Shown: positions 1-7,968 of the stretch, piece by piece
How positions within the stretch are numbered: the stretch's first letter is position 1
Layout: each line of letters opens with the position of its first letter
Assembly: GCF_008638365.1 (NCBI RefSeq)
Contig: NZ_VWVU01000008.1
Span: forward strand, 1 to 64,000
Length of the DNA stretch: 64,000 nucleotides
Direction: 5' to 3'
From: Nocardiopsis quinghaiensis
Lineage (GTDB): Bacteria > Actinomycetota > Actinomycetes > Streptosporangiales > Streptosporangiaceae
The notes under the pieces: model-generated
The model's input: only the letters and a program-made list of their open reading frames with translations
What the model was told of the DNA's origin: nothing
The model's database searches: none
Made by a program: the position numbers and the translations under genes

Positions 1-105
1 ATCACGCGGGTGCTCCAGCGGATCCTGGCGCTGACCGCCGCGATCTGGCACAACGATCGCACCGGCCAGCCGGTCCTACGCTCTTTGACGGCCTACGACC
101 ACTGA
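1..105 (+). mobile_element. 3' end of an IS982-like transposase gene (partial)
   Basis: The first 34 codons in frame 1 read through to a TGA at 103-105. They end in WHNDRTGQPVLRSLTAYDH, which resembles the C-terminus of IS982-family transposases (an IWHN... RSLxAYDH tail). Only the tail is in the window, so catalytic residues cannot be seen. The bases just after the stop (about 106-130, starting CCCCTTGGAATCACT) are probably the right terminal inverted repeat. The left end lies outside the window, so neither the repeat pair nor a target duplication can be confirmed. The element borders the Lrp-kynAU locus and does not interrupt it. Family assignment is from memory of the tail motif. Confidence 0.6.
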
Positions 106-199
106 CCCCTTGGAATCACTCATCTAGGCGAGCCGGTGGACGCGCGTTCCCCCGCACGTCGGGCGACGGCCCCGGACCCGGCCGGAGGCGGACGTCCGG

Positions 200-673
200 T
201 CAGGGACGCCCCGACACGGGCGCGGTCACGGCGCGCCAGGGCACCGGGCTGGACATGACCATGGTGCTGGAGGGACGGCCGTGTTCGGCGAGTCTGTCGA
301 TGACCTCCTCGAAGTGCTCCATGGAGCGGACCGCGATGAGCAGTACGCAGCAGTCGTCCCCGGTCACCCGGTGGACCTGGAGGATCTCCGGAAGTTCCAG
401 CGAGGAGCGTTCGCGCAGCAGGCAGTGCGCGCCGAAGCACTCCATGCGCACCAGCGCGGTCACCGGCAGTCCGGCTGCGGCCGGGTCCACGTGCGCGTGG
501 TAGCCGGTGATCACCCCGCGGTCGGTGAGGCGGCGTACGCGGTCGGCCACGGCGGGCGCCGACAGGTTCACCCGGCGGGACAGCTCGTTGTAGGACAGCC
601 GTCCGTCCTGTTGGAGCTCGGAGAGGATGCGCTGGTCAACACCGTCCAACGGGGTCGCCAAACGTGAGGCCAT
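200..673 (-). CDS. Lrp/AsnC-family transcriptional regulator (probable kyn regulator)
   Basis: The product is a 157-residue Lrp/AsnC protein. An N-terminal helix-turn-helix (about residues 10-55, with LSYNELSRRVNLSAPAVADR) is followed by an alpha-beta effector domain (about 65-140) of the RAM type. The ATG at 673 is preferred because GGGAG lies 8 nt upstream. An in-frame TTG at 688 is possible but has no good ribosome site. The gene diverges from kynA across about 200 bp that contain a 6-13-6 inverted repeat at 731-755. Proteobacterial KynR is an Lrp-type regulator of kynurenine genes, so control of kynAU is a reasonable inference. The effector (kynurenine or tryptophan) is not visible from sequence. 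Confidence 0.9.
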   Translation of the reverse strand: MASRLATPLDGVDQRILSELQQDGRLSYNELSRRVNLSAPAVADRVRRLTDRGVITGYHAHVDPAAAGLPVTALVRMECFGAHCLLRERSSLELPEILQVHRVTGDDCCVLLIAVRSMEHFEEVIDRLAEHGRPSSTMVMSSPVPWRAVTAPVSGRP

Positions 674-730
674 GCTTTGTGCTCCCAAGGTCGAGGGACG
701 CTATCCCTTACGAATGCTAAACCAATGCCC

Positions 731-755
731 GGAATGCGTGCCCAGTGGCCATTCC
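731..755. promoter_or_regulatory. Candidate Lrp/AsnC operator between the regulator and kynA
   Basis: GGAATG (731-736) and CATTCC (750-755) form a perfect 6-bp inverted repeat with a 13-bp spacer. It sits in the divergent gap between the regulator and kynA. The spacing and position suit a dimeric Lrp-type regulator. The same 6-13-6 geometry occurs beside the second Lrp gene at 5707-5731. Binding is inferred only. Confidence 0.45.
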
Positions 756-877
756 TTTCGAGGGCGCTGTTGTCCGATGATGTGACCTCACGCGTACGGT
801 GCCGTGCGCGGGAGGGGATCCCTCCCGGCGGCGCCGTGACCGCGCGACCGTCCACGCGAGTCCGACAAGGGGTTTCC

Positions 878-1801
878 ATGCTCTCCACCACCGCCCAGCA
901 GTGCCCGTACGCCGAGGGGGCCGACGCGGCCGATGCGGCCGACGCGGCCCGGGCGCGGCGGGACGGAGCCGGGCAGGACGAGACCGGGCAGGACGGGCCG
1001 ACCCTGTCCTTCGACCGGAACACCCCCTATGTCGACTACACCGGTATCGACACCCTGCTGGGCCTGCAGAGGCCGCGCACCGACGAGCCCGCCGAGTCCT
1101 CGTTCATCATCGCCACCCAGGTCATGGAGCTGCTGTTCGCCCTGGTGCAGGAACGCTGGGAGGCAGCCCGCGACGCGCTGGAGGCCGACGACGTGCCCGG
1201 TGCCCTGGCCTGGCTGCGCCGCGCGTGCAACGCCCAGGACGTGCTCAAGGACTCCTGGGGCCTGCTCGCCGACATGACGCCCACCGAGTTCAACCGGTTC
1301 CGGGACTCCTTCGGCGAGGCCTCGGGCTTCCAGTCCTATGGCTACCGCAAGCTGGAGTTCCTGCTCGGCAACAAGTCCGCCGCCATGATCCGCCCGCACA
1401 AGGCCATGAGCGGTGTCGTCGACCAGCTCACGGCCCTGCTGGAGCGTCCCAGCCTCTACGACGCCGCGCTGCGCCTGCTGCACCGCCGCGGCCTGCCGGT
1501 TCCCGACGACCGGGCCGAGCGCGACTGGACCCGGCCCTACGAGCCCAGTGCCGCGGTCGAGAAGGCCTGGGAGGCCGTCTACTCCGACGACCGGCCCGGG
1601 AACGACCTGTTCCTGCTGGCCGAGGCGTTGCTCGACGTCGCCGAGCGGGTGACCGGGTGGCGGCACCGCCATCTCGTCGCCGTCAAGCGCACGATGGGCG
1701 GCAAGACCGGCAGCGGCGGCTCCAACGGCCTGACCTGGCTGGCCCGCAACGCCGAGCAGGACGTCTTCCCCGAACTGTGGTCCCTCCGCAGCACCATCTG
1801 A
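878..1801 (+). CDS. kynA: Tryptophan 2,3-dioxygenase
   Basis: This heme enzyme opens tryptophan to N-formylkynurenine, the first step of the kynurenine pathway. The 307-residue product has the family core GFQSYGYRKLEFLLGNK (substrate-binding Arg) and WRHRHLVAVKR with the proximal heme His. A glycine/serine-rich GKTGSGGS loop follows. The ATG at 878 follows AAGGGG by 6 nt. The first 45 or so residues are a low-complexity Ala/Asp/Gly-rich extension. At the distal site the usual FIIxHQ motif reads FIIATQ, so the distal His is Thr. I recall Thr in other actinobacterial homologues but cannot verify that here. kynU follows 109 bp downstream. No kynurenine formamidase gene is next to it, so that step must be encoded elsewhere. 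Confidence 0.93.
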   Translation: MLSTTAQQCPYAEGADAADAADAARARRDGAGQDETGQDGPTLSFDRNTPYVDYTGIDTLLGLQRPRTDEPAESSFIIATQVMELLFALVQERWEAARDALEADDVPGALAWLRRACNAQDVLKDSWGLLADMTPTEFNRFRDSFGEASGFQSYGYRKLEFLLGNKSAAMIRPHKAMSGVVDQLTALLERPSLYDAALRLLHRRGLPVPDDRAERDWTRPYEPSAAVEKAWEAVYSDDRPGNDLFLLAEALLDVAERVTGWRHRHLVAVKRTMGGKTGSGGSNGLTWLARNAEQDVFPELWSLRSTI

Positions 1802-1910
1802 CCCGTTCGCCCGCCCTTTCCGTTCTCCCTCTCCGGGCCGTGGTTCCTCCTCGGCGCCGCCTGCCCGCTCCCGTGTCCCCGTCCGTACCGCTCTGAGGAA
1901 GCAGGACCCC

Positions 1911-3149
1911 ATGATCCCCACCACCCGTGAGGACTGCGCCGCGCTCGACGAGGCCGACCCCCTCGCCGCCTTCCGGGAGGAGTTCGTCCTCCCGGAGGGT
2001 GTGATCTACCTGGACGGCAACTCGCTGGGCGCGTTGCCGCGCTCCACCCCCGGCCGGGTCGCCGACATGATCGAACGCGAGTGGGGGCGCGACCTCGTCC
2101 GCAGCTGGAACGACGCCGGGTGGTGGGACAAGCCGCGCACTCTGGGCGCCAAGATCGCACCGCTGGTCGGAGCCGGCCCCGACGAGGTGGTCGTCGGCGA
2201 CGGCGCCTCGGCGAACCTGTTCAAGACCCTGGTCGCGGCGCTGCGCATGTCCGACCGCTCGGTCGTACTGGGTGAGGAGGGCAACTTCCCCACCGACCTG
2301 TACGTCACCGAGGGCGCGGCCGCACTCGCGGGCGCCACCCAGCGGCGCGTGGACCCCGACGGCCCCGGACTGGCCGGGGCGCTGGCCGCGGGGGACGTCG
2401 CGGTCCTGCTGCTCAGCCACGTGGACTACCGCAGCGGCATCCTGCGCGACATGCCGGGCATCACCCGCCTGGCCCACGAGCACGGCGCCCTGGTGATCTG
2501 GGACCTGTGCCACAGCGTGGGCGCGGTCCCCGTCGACCTGTCCGGCAGCGGCGCGGACTTCGCGGTGGGGTGCACCTACAAGTACCTCAACGCCGGCCCG
2601 GGCGCCCCGGCGTTCCTGTACGCCGCCCGGCGCCACCACGCCGTGGCCGACCAGCCGCTCAGCGGTTGGCACGGGCACGCACGCCCGTTCGACTTCAGTG
2701 CCGGCTACGAGCCCGCGCAGGGCGTGTCGCGGTTCCTGAGCGGTTCGCAGCCGCTGGTGGCCGACGCCGCGCTGGAGGCGAGCCTGGACGTGTGGGCCCG
2801 GGCGGACCTGGACCGGGTGCGCGCCAAGAGCCTGGCGATGACCGACCTGTTCCTGGACCGCGCGGCCAAGGCGGGGATCTCCTCGATCACGCCGTCGGAG
2901 CACGGGCGGCGCGGCAGCCAGGTCGCCCTGGTGCAGCCGGAGGAGGGCTCGGGGTACCCGATCGTGCGGGCACTCATCGAGCGCGGTGTGATCGGCGACT
3001 TCCGGGCCCCCGACGTCATGCGGTTCGGGTTCACGCCGCTGTACCTGCGCTACGTGGACGTGTGGGACGCCGCGGCGGCCCTGCTGGAGGTCGTGGAGAC
3101 CGGTGAGTGGCGCCAGGAGCGCTTCGCCCTGCGCGCCCAGGTGACCTGA
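1911..3149 (+). CDS. kynU: Kynureninase
   Basis: This PLP enzyme cleaves kynurenine to anthranilate and alanine. The 412-residue length is typical. The N-terminal YLDGNSLGALP motif and the PLP-lysine region CTYKYLNAGPGAPAF (about residue 223) are hallmarks of kynureninases. IWDLCHSVGAVPVDL supplies the Asp that pairs with the PLP nitrogen. The C-terminal RFGFTPLYLRYVDVWDA is also family-typical. The ATG at 1911 has AGGAAGCAGGACCCC upstream, an acceptable ribosome site. With kynA it forms a tryptophan-to-anthranilate module, divergent from an Lrp-type regulator. This can serve catabolism or supply anthranilate for secondary metabolites. Nothing in the window decides which. Confidence 0.95.
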   Translation: MIPTTREDCAALDEADPLAAFREEFVLPEGVIYLDGNSLGALPRSTPGRVADMIEREWGRDLVRSWNDAGWWDKPRTLGAKIAPLVGAGPDEVVVGDGASANLFKTLVAALRMSDRSVVLGEEGNFPTDLYVTEGAAALAGATQRRVDPDGPGLAGALAAGDVAVLLLSHVDYRSGILRDMPGITRLAHEHGALVIWDLCHSVGAVPVDLSGSGADFAVGCTYKYLNAGPGAPAFLYAARRHHAVADQPLSGWHGHARPFDFSAGYEPAQGVSRFLSGSQPLVADAALEASLDVWARADLDRVRAKSLAMTDLFLDRAAKAGISSITPSEHGRRGSQVALVQPEEGSGYPIVRALIERGVIGDFRAPDVMRFGFTPLYLRYVDVWDAAAALLEVVETGEWRQERFALRAQVT

Positions 3150-3551
3150 CACCGGACGGCCGCCGGGGCCGGCCGGACATCGGCGTATGGCGAGGGCCAC
3201 GCGCGGACCCGCCCGCCGTCTTCGGGCGGGTCCGTAAATCCCTCCTGACAAGGGATTCTCCGCTTTTTCGACCCCTTCTACGTCCCTGTTCGTAACGTAT
3301 TGCGGCAGACACGCAAAGTCATTTTACCCGCAAGGTCGCACACTTTACCCAAAGGGTGGGTTAGGGTCCTCGTGATCGGTTCGTTATTACCTCTTGACGA
3401 ACCGTTGCCGAGCCCTTGACCGGCTGTGCGCCGCAAGGGAGTCGAGACCTCTTCTCGGGACCAGGGCCGCACGAATCCACGTGCCTGTGCCAGCGGAGAC
3501 ACCTCCCGTTCCCGCCCGTCCTCGCCGCCAGCGACGCGGGAGAACCCTGCC
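3150..3551. promoter_or_regulatory. Intergenic AT-richer promoter region upstream of the surface-protein gene
   Basis: After kynU the sequence has unusually low GC for this genome from about 3235 to 3420, including TTCGTTATTACC and two TTGAC-type hexamers near 3398 and 3415. This is compatible with a promoter for the downstream gene. A short GGGCGGGTC element near 3220 may belong to a kynU terminator. I see no known regulatory RNA here. Confidence 0.35.
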
Positions 3552-3658
3552 ATGACACGTCCCCCCGCCCCCGCGGGGGGCGCATCCAGCGTGCCCGCGT
3601 GGTGGACGCGTCGTGTCCGCGGTCTTCTCGGCCCTGTCGTCTACCCGGTCTTCACCTC

Positions 3659-4573
3659 ATGAGCAACGAAACCCCGATTCAGTACGGCGGAGTCACCGCG
3701 ACCTATTTCTGGGACGACGGTTCCGGTATCCAAGGAGACACGGGAGCCCCCGCAAGTGGGGAACCCATGCAGAAGGGCCTGTTCTCCAGTCCCAGTTGGC
3801 CGCTCGGCACCGAGGGCTACATCGTCTACGAGGGCAAGAAGGCCGAGTTCTTCATCGGCGACCGCGGTCCGGGCGCCCCCTCCCAGAACTGTGACGTGCT
3901 GCTCGACCTGGACGGCAAGACCTTCGCCGAGATCACCGGTGAGACCTGGGACGACTCCAGCTACACCGTCAGTGGCGGCAACGGCCACCTCGAGGTGGAG
4001 TACTACATCACCGAGTGGGGTGACGGAAACGGCACCGAGGGCGCCCCGCACCCCTTCCAGCAGCCCGGGAACACGTGCGAGGACGCGGTCTCCCCGATCC
4101 CTGAGGAGGCCCTGCCCCAGGAGGAGCAGAAGGCCGACGGGGAAGAGGAGCAGGAGTCCGCCGAGGAGCCCGAGGAGAAGCCCTCGGAGGAGGAAGAGGC
4201 TCCCGGGAAGGCCACCGACGACGGCTCCGGGCAGGAGGCCGCCAAGCGGGAGCGGTCCGAGGAGGGCGCCGCCACCGAAGGTGACGGCGGGGACGGCGGT
4301 GTGACCGCGGAGACCGCCGCCAACGACCTCTCCGGCTTCCAGCTCATGGGTTCGGACGGCGCCGTGGGCGGTACCGGGCTGCTGGCCATGGCCGTCGTCC
4401 CGGTCCTGCTGATCGCCCTGTTCCTCGTCTGGACCCGCCGCCCGTCCGGCGCGCACGCCGGTGCGAACGGCGGGGGCAGGGGCAGGGGCAGGGGTTTGAC
4501 GGCCCAGAGCAGCGGCCGTCACAGCCTGGGCTCGCGCCGCAGCTCCGCGGTCGACAGGCTGCGCGGCGGATGA
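3659..4573 (+). CDS. Predicted surface protein with acidic stalk and C-terminal membrane anchor; no signal peptide in frame
   Basis: The 304-residue product has a compact N-terminal domain (about 1-150, with YFWDDGSGIQGDTGAPASGE and FFIGDRGPG). A strongly acidic Glu/Pro-rich stalk follows (about 150-225). Near the C-terminus is one hydrophobic segment (LLAMAVVPVLLIALFLVW, about 240-260), then a basic Gly/Arg-rich tail. That is the layout of an exported, membrane-anchored surface protein, yet no signal peptide precedes the ATG at 3659. A 36-codon reading frame with a good ribosome site (GGGAG before ATG 3552) carries an Arg-rich then hydrophobic stretch and ends in an ATGA overlap with this start. 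A frameshift in the export signal, or a coupled leader, would explain this. The 3' end overlaps the convergent E1-alpha gene by 55 bp. No function is assigned. Confidence 0.6.
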   Translation: MSNETPIQYGGVTATYFWDDGSGIQGDTGAPASGEPMQKGLFSSPSWPLGTEGYIVYEGKKAEFFIGDRGPGAPSQNCDVLLDLDGKTFAEITGETWDDSSYTVSGGNGHLEVEYYITEWGDGNGTEGAPHPFQQPGNTCEDAVSPIPEEALPQEEQKADGEEEQESAEEPEEKPSEEEEAPGKATDDGSGQEAAKRERSEEGAATEGDGGDGGVTAETAANDLSGFQLMGSDGAVGGTGLLAMAVVPVLLIALFLVWTRRPSGAHAGANGGGRGRGRGLTAQSSGRHSLGSRRSSAVDRLRGG

Positions 4574-5700
4574 CCGCGGACGGGCGGCCGGGGAGCCGTT
4601 CCCGGGGACCCCGCGGAACGGACGCGGGGCCGCGGCGACACCACGCGGACGCGTTCGGTCGGGGGTGTGGACGGGCCGGCGGTCGCCGTTGACCGCGCCG
4701 CCCCGTCCTCCCCGGCCATGCGCTCGCGCACGAGGGCGGCGACCCTCTCGGCGTCGGCGCCGAAGGCGGCCAGGGCCCGGTCCGCCTCCCCGTCGTTCCC
4801 GAGCGCGCCCTCCGCGCGCAGCAGGGCCTCCGTGCGCAGCAGCGGGTCGCGCTCGGTCCAGTAGGCGACCTCGGCGCCGTCCCGGTAGGCGCCGGAGCCG
4901 GTGTGCGGGTCCAGCCGGCAGGTGACCGCCTCGACGATGGCGGGCCCGCCTCCGGACCGCGCCTCGGCCAGCGCCCGGGAGACCACGGCGTACACCGCGG
5001 CCGCGTCGTTGCCGTCCACGTGGTAGCCCTTCACCCCGTAGCCGCTCGCCCCGGGATCCAGGGCAGGTGCGGCGGGCCGGTGCGGGGACACGCTGGTCGC
5101 CCAGTGGTCGTTCTGCACGAGGAAGACCACGGGGGCGTTCCACACGGCGGCGAAGTCGTAGGCCTCGCGGGCGTCGCCCCCGCTGGTGGCGCCGTCGCCC
5201 ATCAGCGCGAGGGCGGCCACGTCGCGGCCCTCGCGGCGCGCGGCGTAGGTCAGTCCCACCGCCTGGGAGGCGTTCGTGGCCAGCGGGGTGCACTGCGGCG
5301 CGCAACGGTGGCGGCGGGGGTCGTACCCGGCGTGCCAGTCGCCGCGGAACAGGGTCAGGGTCTGCGCCGGGTCGACCCCGCGGGTGATGAGGGCGACGCT
5401 GTCGCGGTAGCTGGGAAAGAGCCAGTCCTGTTCCGACAGGGCCAGCACACCGCCGACCTGCGCGGCCTCCTGCCCCGTCGAGGACGGGTACACGGCGAGG
5501 CTGCCCCGGCGGGCGAGTGTGCCGGCCTGCTGGTTGAAGCGGCGTCCGATGACCATCGCGCGGTGGAGGTCGGCGAGCCGGGCGGGACCGGGAGCGGTGA
5601 ACAACGGGTGTCCCACACGCCGGCCGTGCCGGTCCACGAGGCGTACGGGCTCCGTCGAGGGGAGTGGAGGAGCCTGAGATCGCCCATCGGTGTGCTTCAT
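4519..5700 (-). CDS. Thiamine-diphosphate 2-oxoacid dehydrogenase E1 component, alpha subunit (orphan)
   Basis: This is the decarboxylating alpha subunit of a pyruvate or branched-chain 2-oxoacid dehydrogenase. Visible family signatures are YPSSTGQEAAQVG, FPSYRDSVALITRGVD, the diphosphate/Mg site GDGATSGGDAREAYDFAA ending in VQN, and EAVTCRLDPHTGSG. The 393-residue length is normal. The last 70 residues are low-complexity Arg/Pro-rich and overlap the convergent gene. The ATG at 5700 lacks a clear ribosome site. A GTG at 5745 is in frame but would place a likely operator (5707-5731) inside the gene. No E1-beta or E2 gene is adjacent, which is unusual. The divergent Lrp-type regulator recalls bkd loci, making branched-chain oxoacids the likelier substrate (inference). 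Confidence 0.85.
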   Translation of the reverse strand: MKHTDGRSQAPPLPSTEPVRLVDRHGRRVGHPLFTAPGPARLADLHRAMVIGRRFNQQAGTLARRGSLAVYPSSTGQEAAQVGGVLALSEQDWLFPSYRDSVALITRGVDPAQTLTLFRGDWHAGYDPRRHRCAPQCTPLATNASQAVGLTYAARREGRDVAALALMGDGATSGGDAREAYDFAAVWNAPVVFLVQNDHWATSVSPHRPAAPALDPGASGYGVKGYHVDGNDAAAVYAVVSRALAEARSGGGPAIVEAVTCRLDPHTGSGAYRDGAEVAYWTERDPLLRTEALLRAEGALGNDGEADRALAAFGADAERVAALVRERMAGEDGAARSTATAGPSTPPTERVRVVSPRPRVRSAGSPGTAPRPPVRGHPPRSLSTAELRREPRL

Positions 5701-5706
5701 GTCTTG

Positions 5707-5731
5707 AATATGAGGTGAATAACCCCATATT
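5707..5731. promoter_or_regulatory. Candidate Lrp/AsnC operator between E1-alpha and the regulator
   Basis: AATATG (5707-5712) and CATATT (5726-5731) are a perfect 6-bp inverted repeat with a 13-bp spacer. It lies directly upstream of the E1-alpha ATG in the divergent gap. It matches the geometry of the repeat at 731-755 but not its arm sequence, as expected for two different Lrp-type regulators. Confidence 0.45.
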
Positions 5732-5834
5732 GTCGATATCTCCACTCCGATGCTGGACGAACTGCCCAGTAGTGCGGCCCGGCGACCCGGATGTTCTCAT
5801 TCGATCATCGCGCGAGCGGTATGAGGTAAGACAC

Positions 5835-6272
5835 ATGGCCGTACAGTTGGACGACACCGACCGTCGCATCATCTCCCTGCTCCGCGGCGACGGACGCATG
5901 TCCATCCGCGCGGTCGCCGAACAGGCGCACATCTCCCGCGCCAACGCCTACTCCCGACTCGAGCGCCTGCGCGGCGAGGGCGTCATCCGCGGGTTCACCG
6001 CCGTCATCGACCCCGAGAAGTACGGCACCGCCCTGTCCGCCTACGTGTCCGTGCGCATCGAACAGCACTCCTGGGAGCGTTTCCGCGGCTATCTGCGCGA
6101 CATCCCCGAGGTCGACCACGCCGCCCTGGTCTCGGGGGACGTCGACCTGCTCCTGCTGGTCCGCGTGACCGACGCCGCGGCCCTGCGCACCTTCGTCCTC
6201 GAACGCCTCCAGCGCCTCCCCGAGGTGAAGAGCACGCAGACCATGTTCATCCTCGACGAGCCCCCCCTTTAG
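5835..6272 (+). CDS. Lrp/AsnC-family transcriptional regulator (BkdR-like position)
   Basis: The product is a 145-residue Lrp/AsnC protein. The N-terminal helix-turn-helix (about 5-50, with MSIRAVAEQAHISRANAYSR) is followed by an effector-binding alpha-beta domain (about 65-140). The ATG at 5835 follows GAGGTAAG, a good ribosome site, and MAVQLDDTDRRI is a typical start for the family. The gene is divergent from the E1-alpha gene across 134 bp. Lrp-type regulators of branched-chain oxoacid dehydrogenase operons (BkdR) sit in this arrangement, so control of the neighbour by a branched-chain amino acid signal is likely but inferred. Confidence 0.9.
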   Translation: MAVQLDDTDRRIISLLRGDGRMSIRAVAEQAHISRANAYSRLERLRGEGVIRGFTAVIDPEKYGTALSAYVSVRIEQHSWERFRGYLRDIPEVDHAALVSGDVDLLLLVRVTDAAALRTFVLERLQRLPEVKSTQTMFILDEPPL

Positions 6273-6360
6273 GAGGGGACCTCCGGGCGCCGCGGGAAAG
6301 GATCCACCGAGCCGCCGACTGGACCTTGGTGCGTCTTCGGGGCACTTCTAGTCTGGCCCC

Positions 6361-7605
6361 ATGCCTGAGTACCGCGTGGTCGACGCCTTCACCGACCGGC
6401 CCCTGGCCGGGAACCCCGCCGCAGTCCTGGTCCTGGACGGGGACTACCCCGACAGCTGGGCGCAGGGGGTGGCCGCCGAGTTCAACCTGTCCGAGACCGC
6501 CTTCGTCCGCCCCGTGGACGAGGAGGGGGCCGACTACGAGCTGCGCTGGTTCACGCCCACCGTCGAGATCGACCTGTGCGGGCACGCGACCCTGGCCACC
6601 GCCCACACCCTCGCCGAGCGCGGCGTCCCCGGCCCCTACCGCTTCACCACCCGCAGCGGAGTCCTCACCGTGACCGAGCGCGACGGCCGGCTGTGGATGG
6701 ACTTTCCCGCCAAACCCCCGAAGCGGGCCGAGGCGCCCGGGGGGCTGGCCCGGGCCCTCGGAGCCGAACCCCTGTGGGTGGGCCTGGGCGGGGAGGAGGA
6801 CCTGCTGGTCGAGCTCGCCGACGAGGACACCGTGCGGGGCCTGGCCCCCGACACCGCCGCGCTCGCCCGGATGCCGTACCACCTGGTGATCGTCACCGCG
6901 CGGGCCGACGACGGGCCCGACTTCGTCTCCCGGGTCTTCGCACCCAACATCGGCGTATCCGAGGATCCGGTCACCGGCAGGGCGCACACCGTGCTCACCC
7001 CGTTCTGGGCCGAGCGCCTGGGCCGGAGCGCGCTGACCGCGCACCAGGCCTCCGCGCGCGGCGGCGACCTTCTCCTGGAGGACCGGGGCGAGCGCGTGCT
7101 GATCGGCGGCGAGGCGGTGTCCGTGGCCACGGGGACCCTGCACCTCCAGGTGGGGCGCGACCAGCCGGAGGAGCCCTCCGTGGAGCGGTGGACCACCAAG
7201 GAGGAGATCGCCGCCGTCCGCGAGCGCCTGGAGGCGGAGCACCCGGGCTGGAGGAGGCCCGCCGCCTACGGGGTCGGTCTCGTACGCGGTGGGGAGACCG
7301 TGTTCGCGCTGACCAACAAGGGCGGCAACTACCTGCCCGCGGTGGTCCTGGCCCGGGTGGCCGGCCACCGGCGCGGCACCGCCAGCCGTCCCGTCTCCAC
7401 CGGCCAGTTGGAGGCGGCCGTGGCGGAGCTGGCCCCGGCCGAGGCGTGCACGGAGTTCGAGCACCCCAACCTGTACCACTGGCGGGAACTGCTCGGCAGG
7501 GTCGCCGACGGAGGAGGGGAGCTCGTCGCGGTGTTCGTCGACGACCTGGCCGACGAGCCCGTGGACGATCACGACCGGGCCCTGCGCGTCGCCCTGGAGG
7601 GATGA
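6361..7605 (+). CDS. PhzF-family isomerase-like protein with an extra C-terminal domain
   Basis: Residues 1 to about 265 are a PhzF/diaminopimelate-epimerase-fold protein. The start YRVVDAFTDRPLAGNPAAV, the catalytic Glu region FNLSETAFV, the LCGHATLATAH loop and GVSEDPVTGRAH all match the family. Residues from about 275 to 414 form an added domain, starting near WTTKEEIAAVRERLEAEHPG and containing LTNKGGNYLPAVVLARVAGH. I do not recognise it. The usual family length is about 260-300 residues, so this is a fusion. The substrate of most PhzF homologues is unknown and no phenazine genes are nearby. The ATG at 6361 is the start that gives the canonical N-terminus. The gene appears to be a single transcription unit. 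Confidence 0.85.
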   Translation: MPEYRVVDAFTDRPLAGNPAAVLVLDGDYPDSWAQGVAAEFNLSETAFVRPVDEEGADYELRWFTPTVEIDLCGHATLATAHTLAERGVPGPYRFTTRSGVLTVTERDGRLWMDFPAKPPKRAEAPGGLARALGAEPLWVGLGGEEDLLVELADEDTVRGLAPDTAALARMPYHLVIVTARADDGPDFVSRVFAPNIGVSEDPVTGRAHTVLTPFWAERLGRSALTAHQASARGGDLLLEDRGERVLIGGEAVSVATGTLHLQVGRDQPEEPSVERWTTKEEIAAVRERLEAEHPGWRRPAAYGVGLVRGGETVFALTNKGGNYLPAVVLARVAGHRRGTASRPVSTGQLEAAVAELAPAEACTEFEHPNLYHWRELLGRVADGGGELVAVFVDDLADEPVDDHDRALRVALEG

Positions 7606-7742
7606 AGGGGCACGCGACCCGGAGGGCCGACCGGGTACGACGGCCGCCGGGAAGGTCCCGTTGACCGTCGAAAGCGCACCTGGGCCGACGAAATCCGGGT
7701 TTCCCCCGCGCACGGCCCCGACTTCCGGTAGAACTGAACCGA

Positions 7743-7773
7743 GGCACCTCCCCACCCCTCCCGGGGAGGTGCC
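7743..7773 (+). terminator. Hairpin downstream of the phzF-like gene
   Basis: GGCACCTCCCC and GGGGAGGTGCC form an 11-bp perfect stem with a 9-nt loop, 138 bp after the phzF-like stop. There is no T-tract, as is common in actinomycetes. It is probably a terminator. Confidence 0.5.
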
Positions 7774-7831
7774 CGCCGCACTCCCCGGCGCACCCCCTTG
7801 GTGCCGGAGGGGTCTGTGGCACACCCCCCGA

Positions 7832-7865
7832 GAGATCGGCCCCGGCGCCCCCCGGGGCCGATCTC
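7832..7865 (+). terminator. Second strong hairpin before the ATPase gene
   Basis: GAGATCGGCCCCGG and its complement form a perfect 14-bp stem around a 6-nt CG-rich loop. It lies about 100 bp upstream of the ATPase start. It could be a tandem terminator for the phzF-like gene or a 5' leader structure of the ATPase mRNA. The rest of the 7606-7968 gap holds no gene I can support. Confidence 0.5.
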
Positions 7866-7968
7866 GTCCCCGGACCCCTTTCCGGGCTGTCCACAGGCTC
7901 TCTGCGAGGAAACCGCGAAACGCCTAACCTGGCCGGAGCAGCGGATAGCGACACCCAGGGGGACAGCC

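Noticed and set aside
1..199. Complete insertion sequence
   Set aside because: Only the 3' end of the transposase and perhaps one terminal repeat are in the window.
3641..5944. 767-residue minus-strand protein
   Set aside because: It is an out-of-frame shadow of the E1-alpha gene and the opposite strand of the surface-protein gene.
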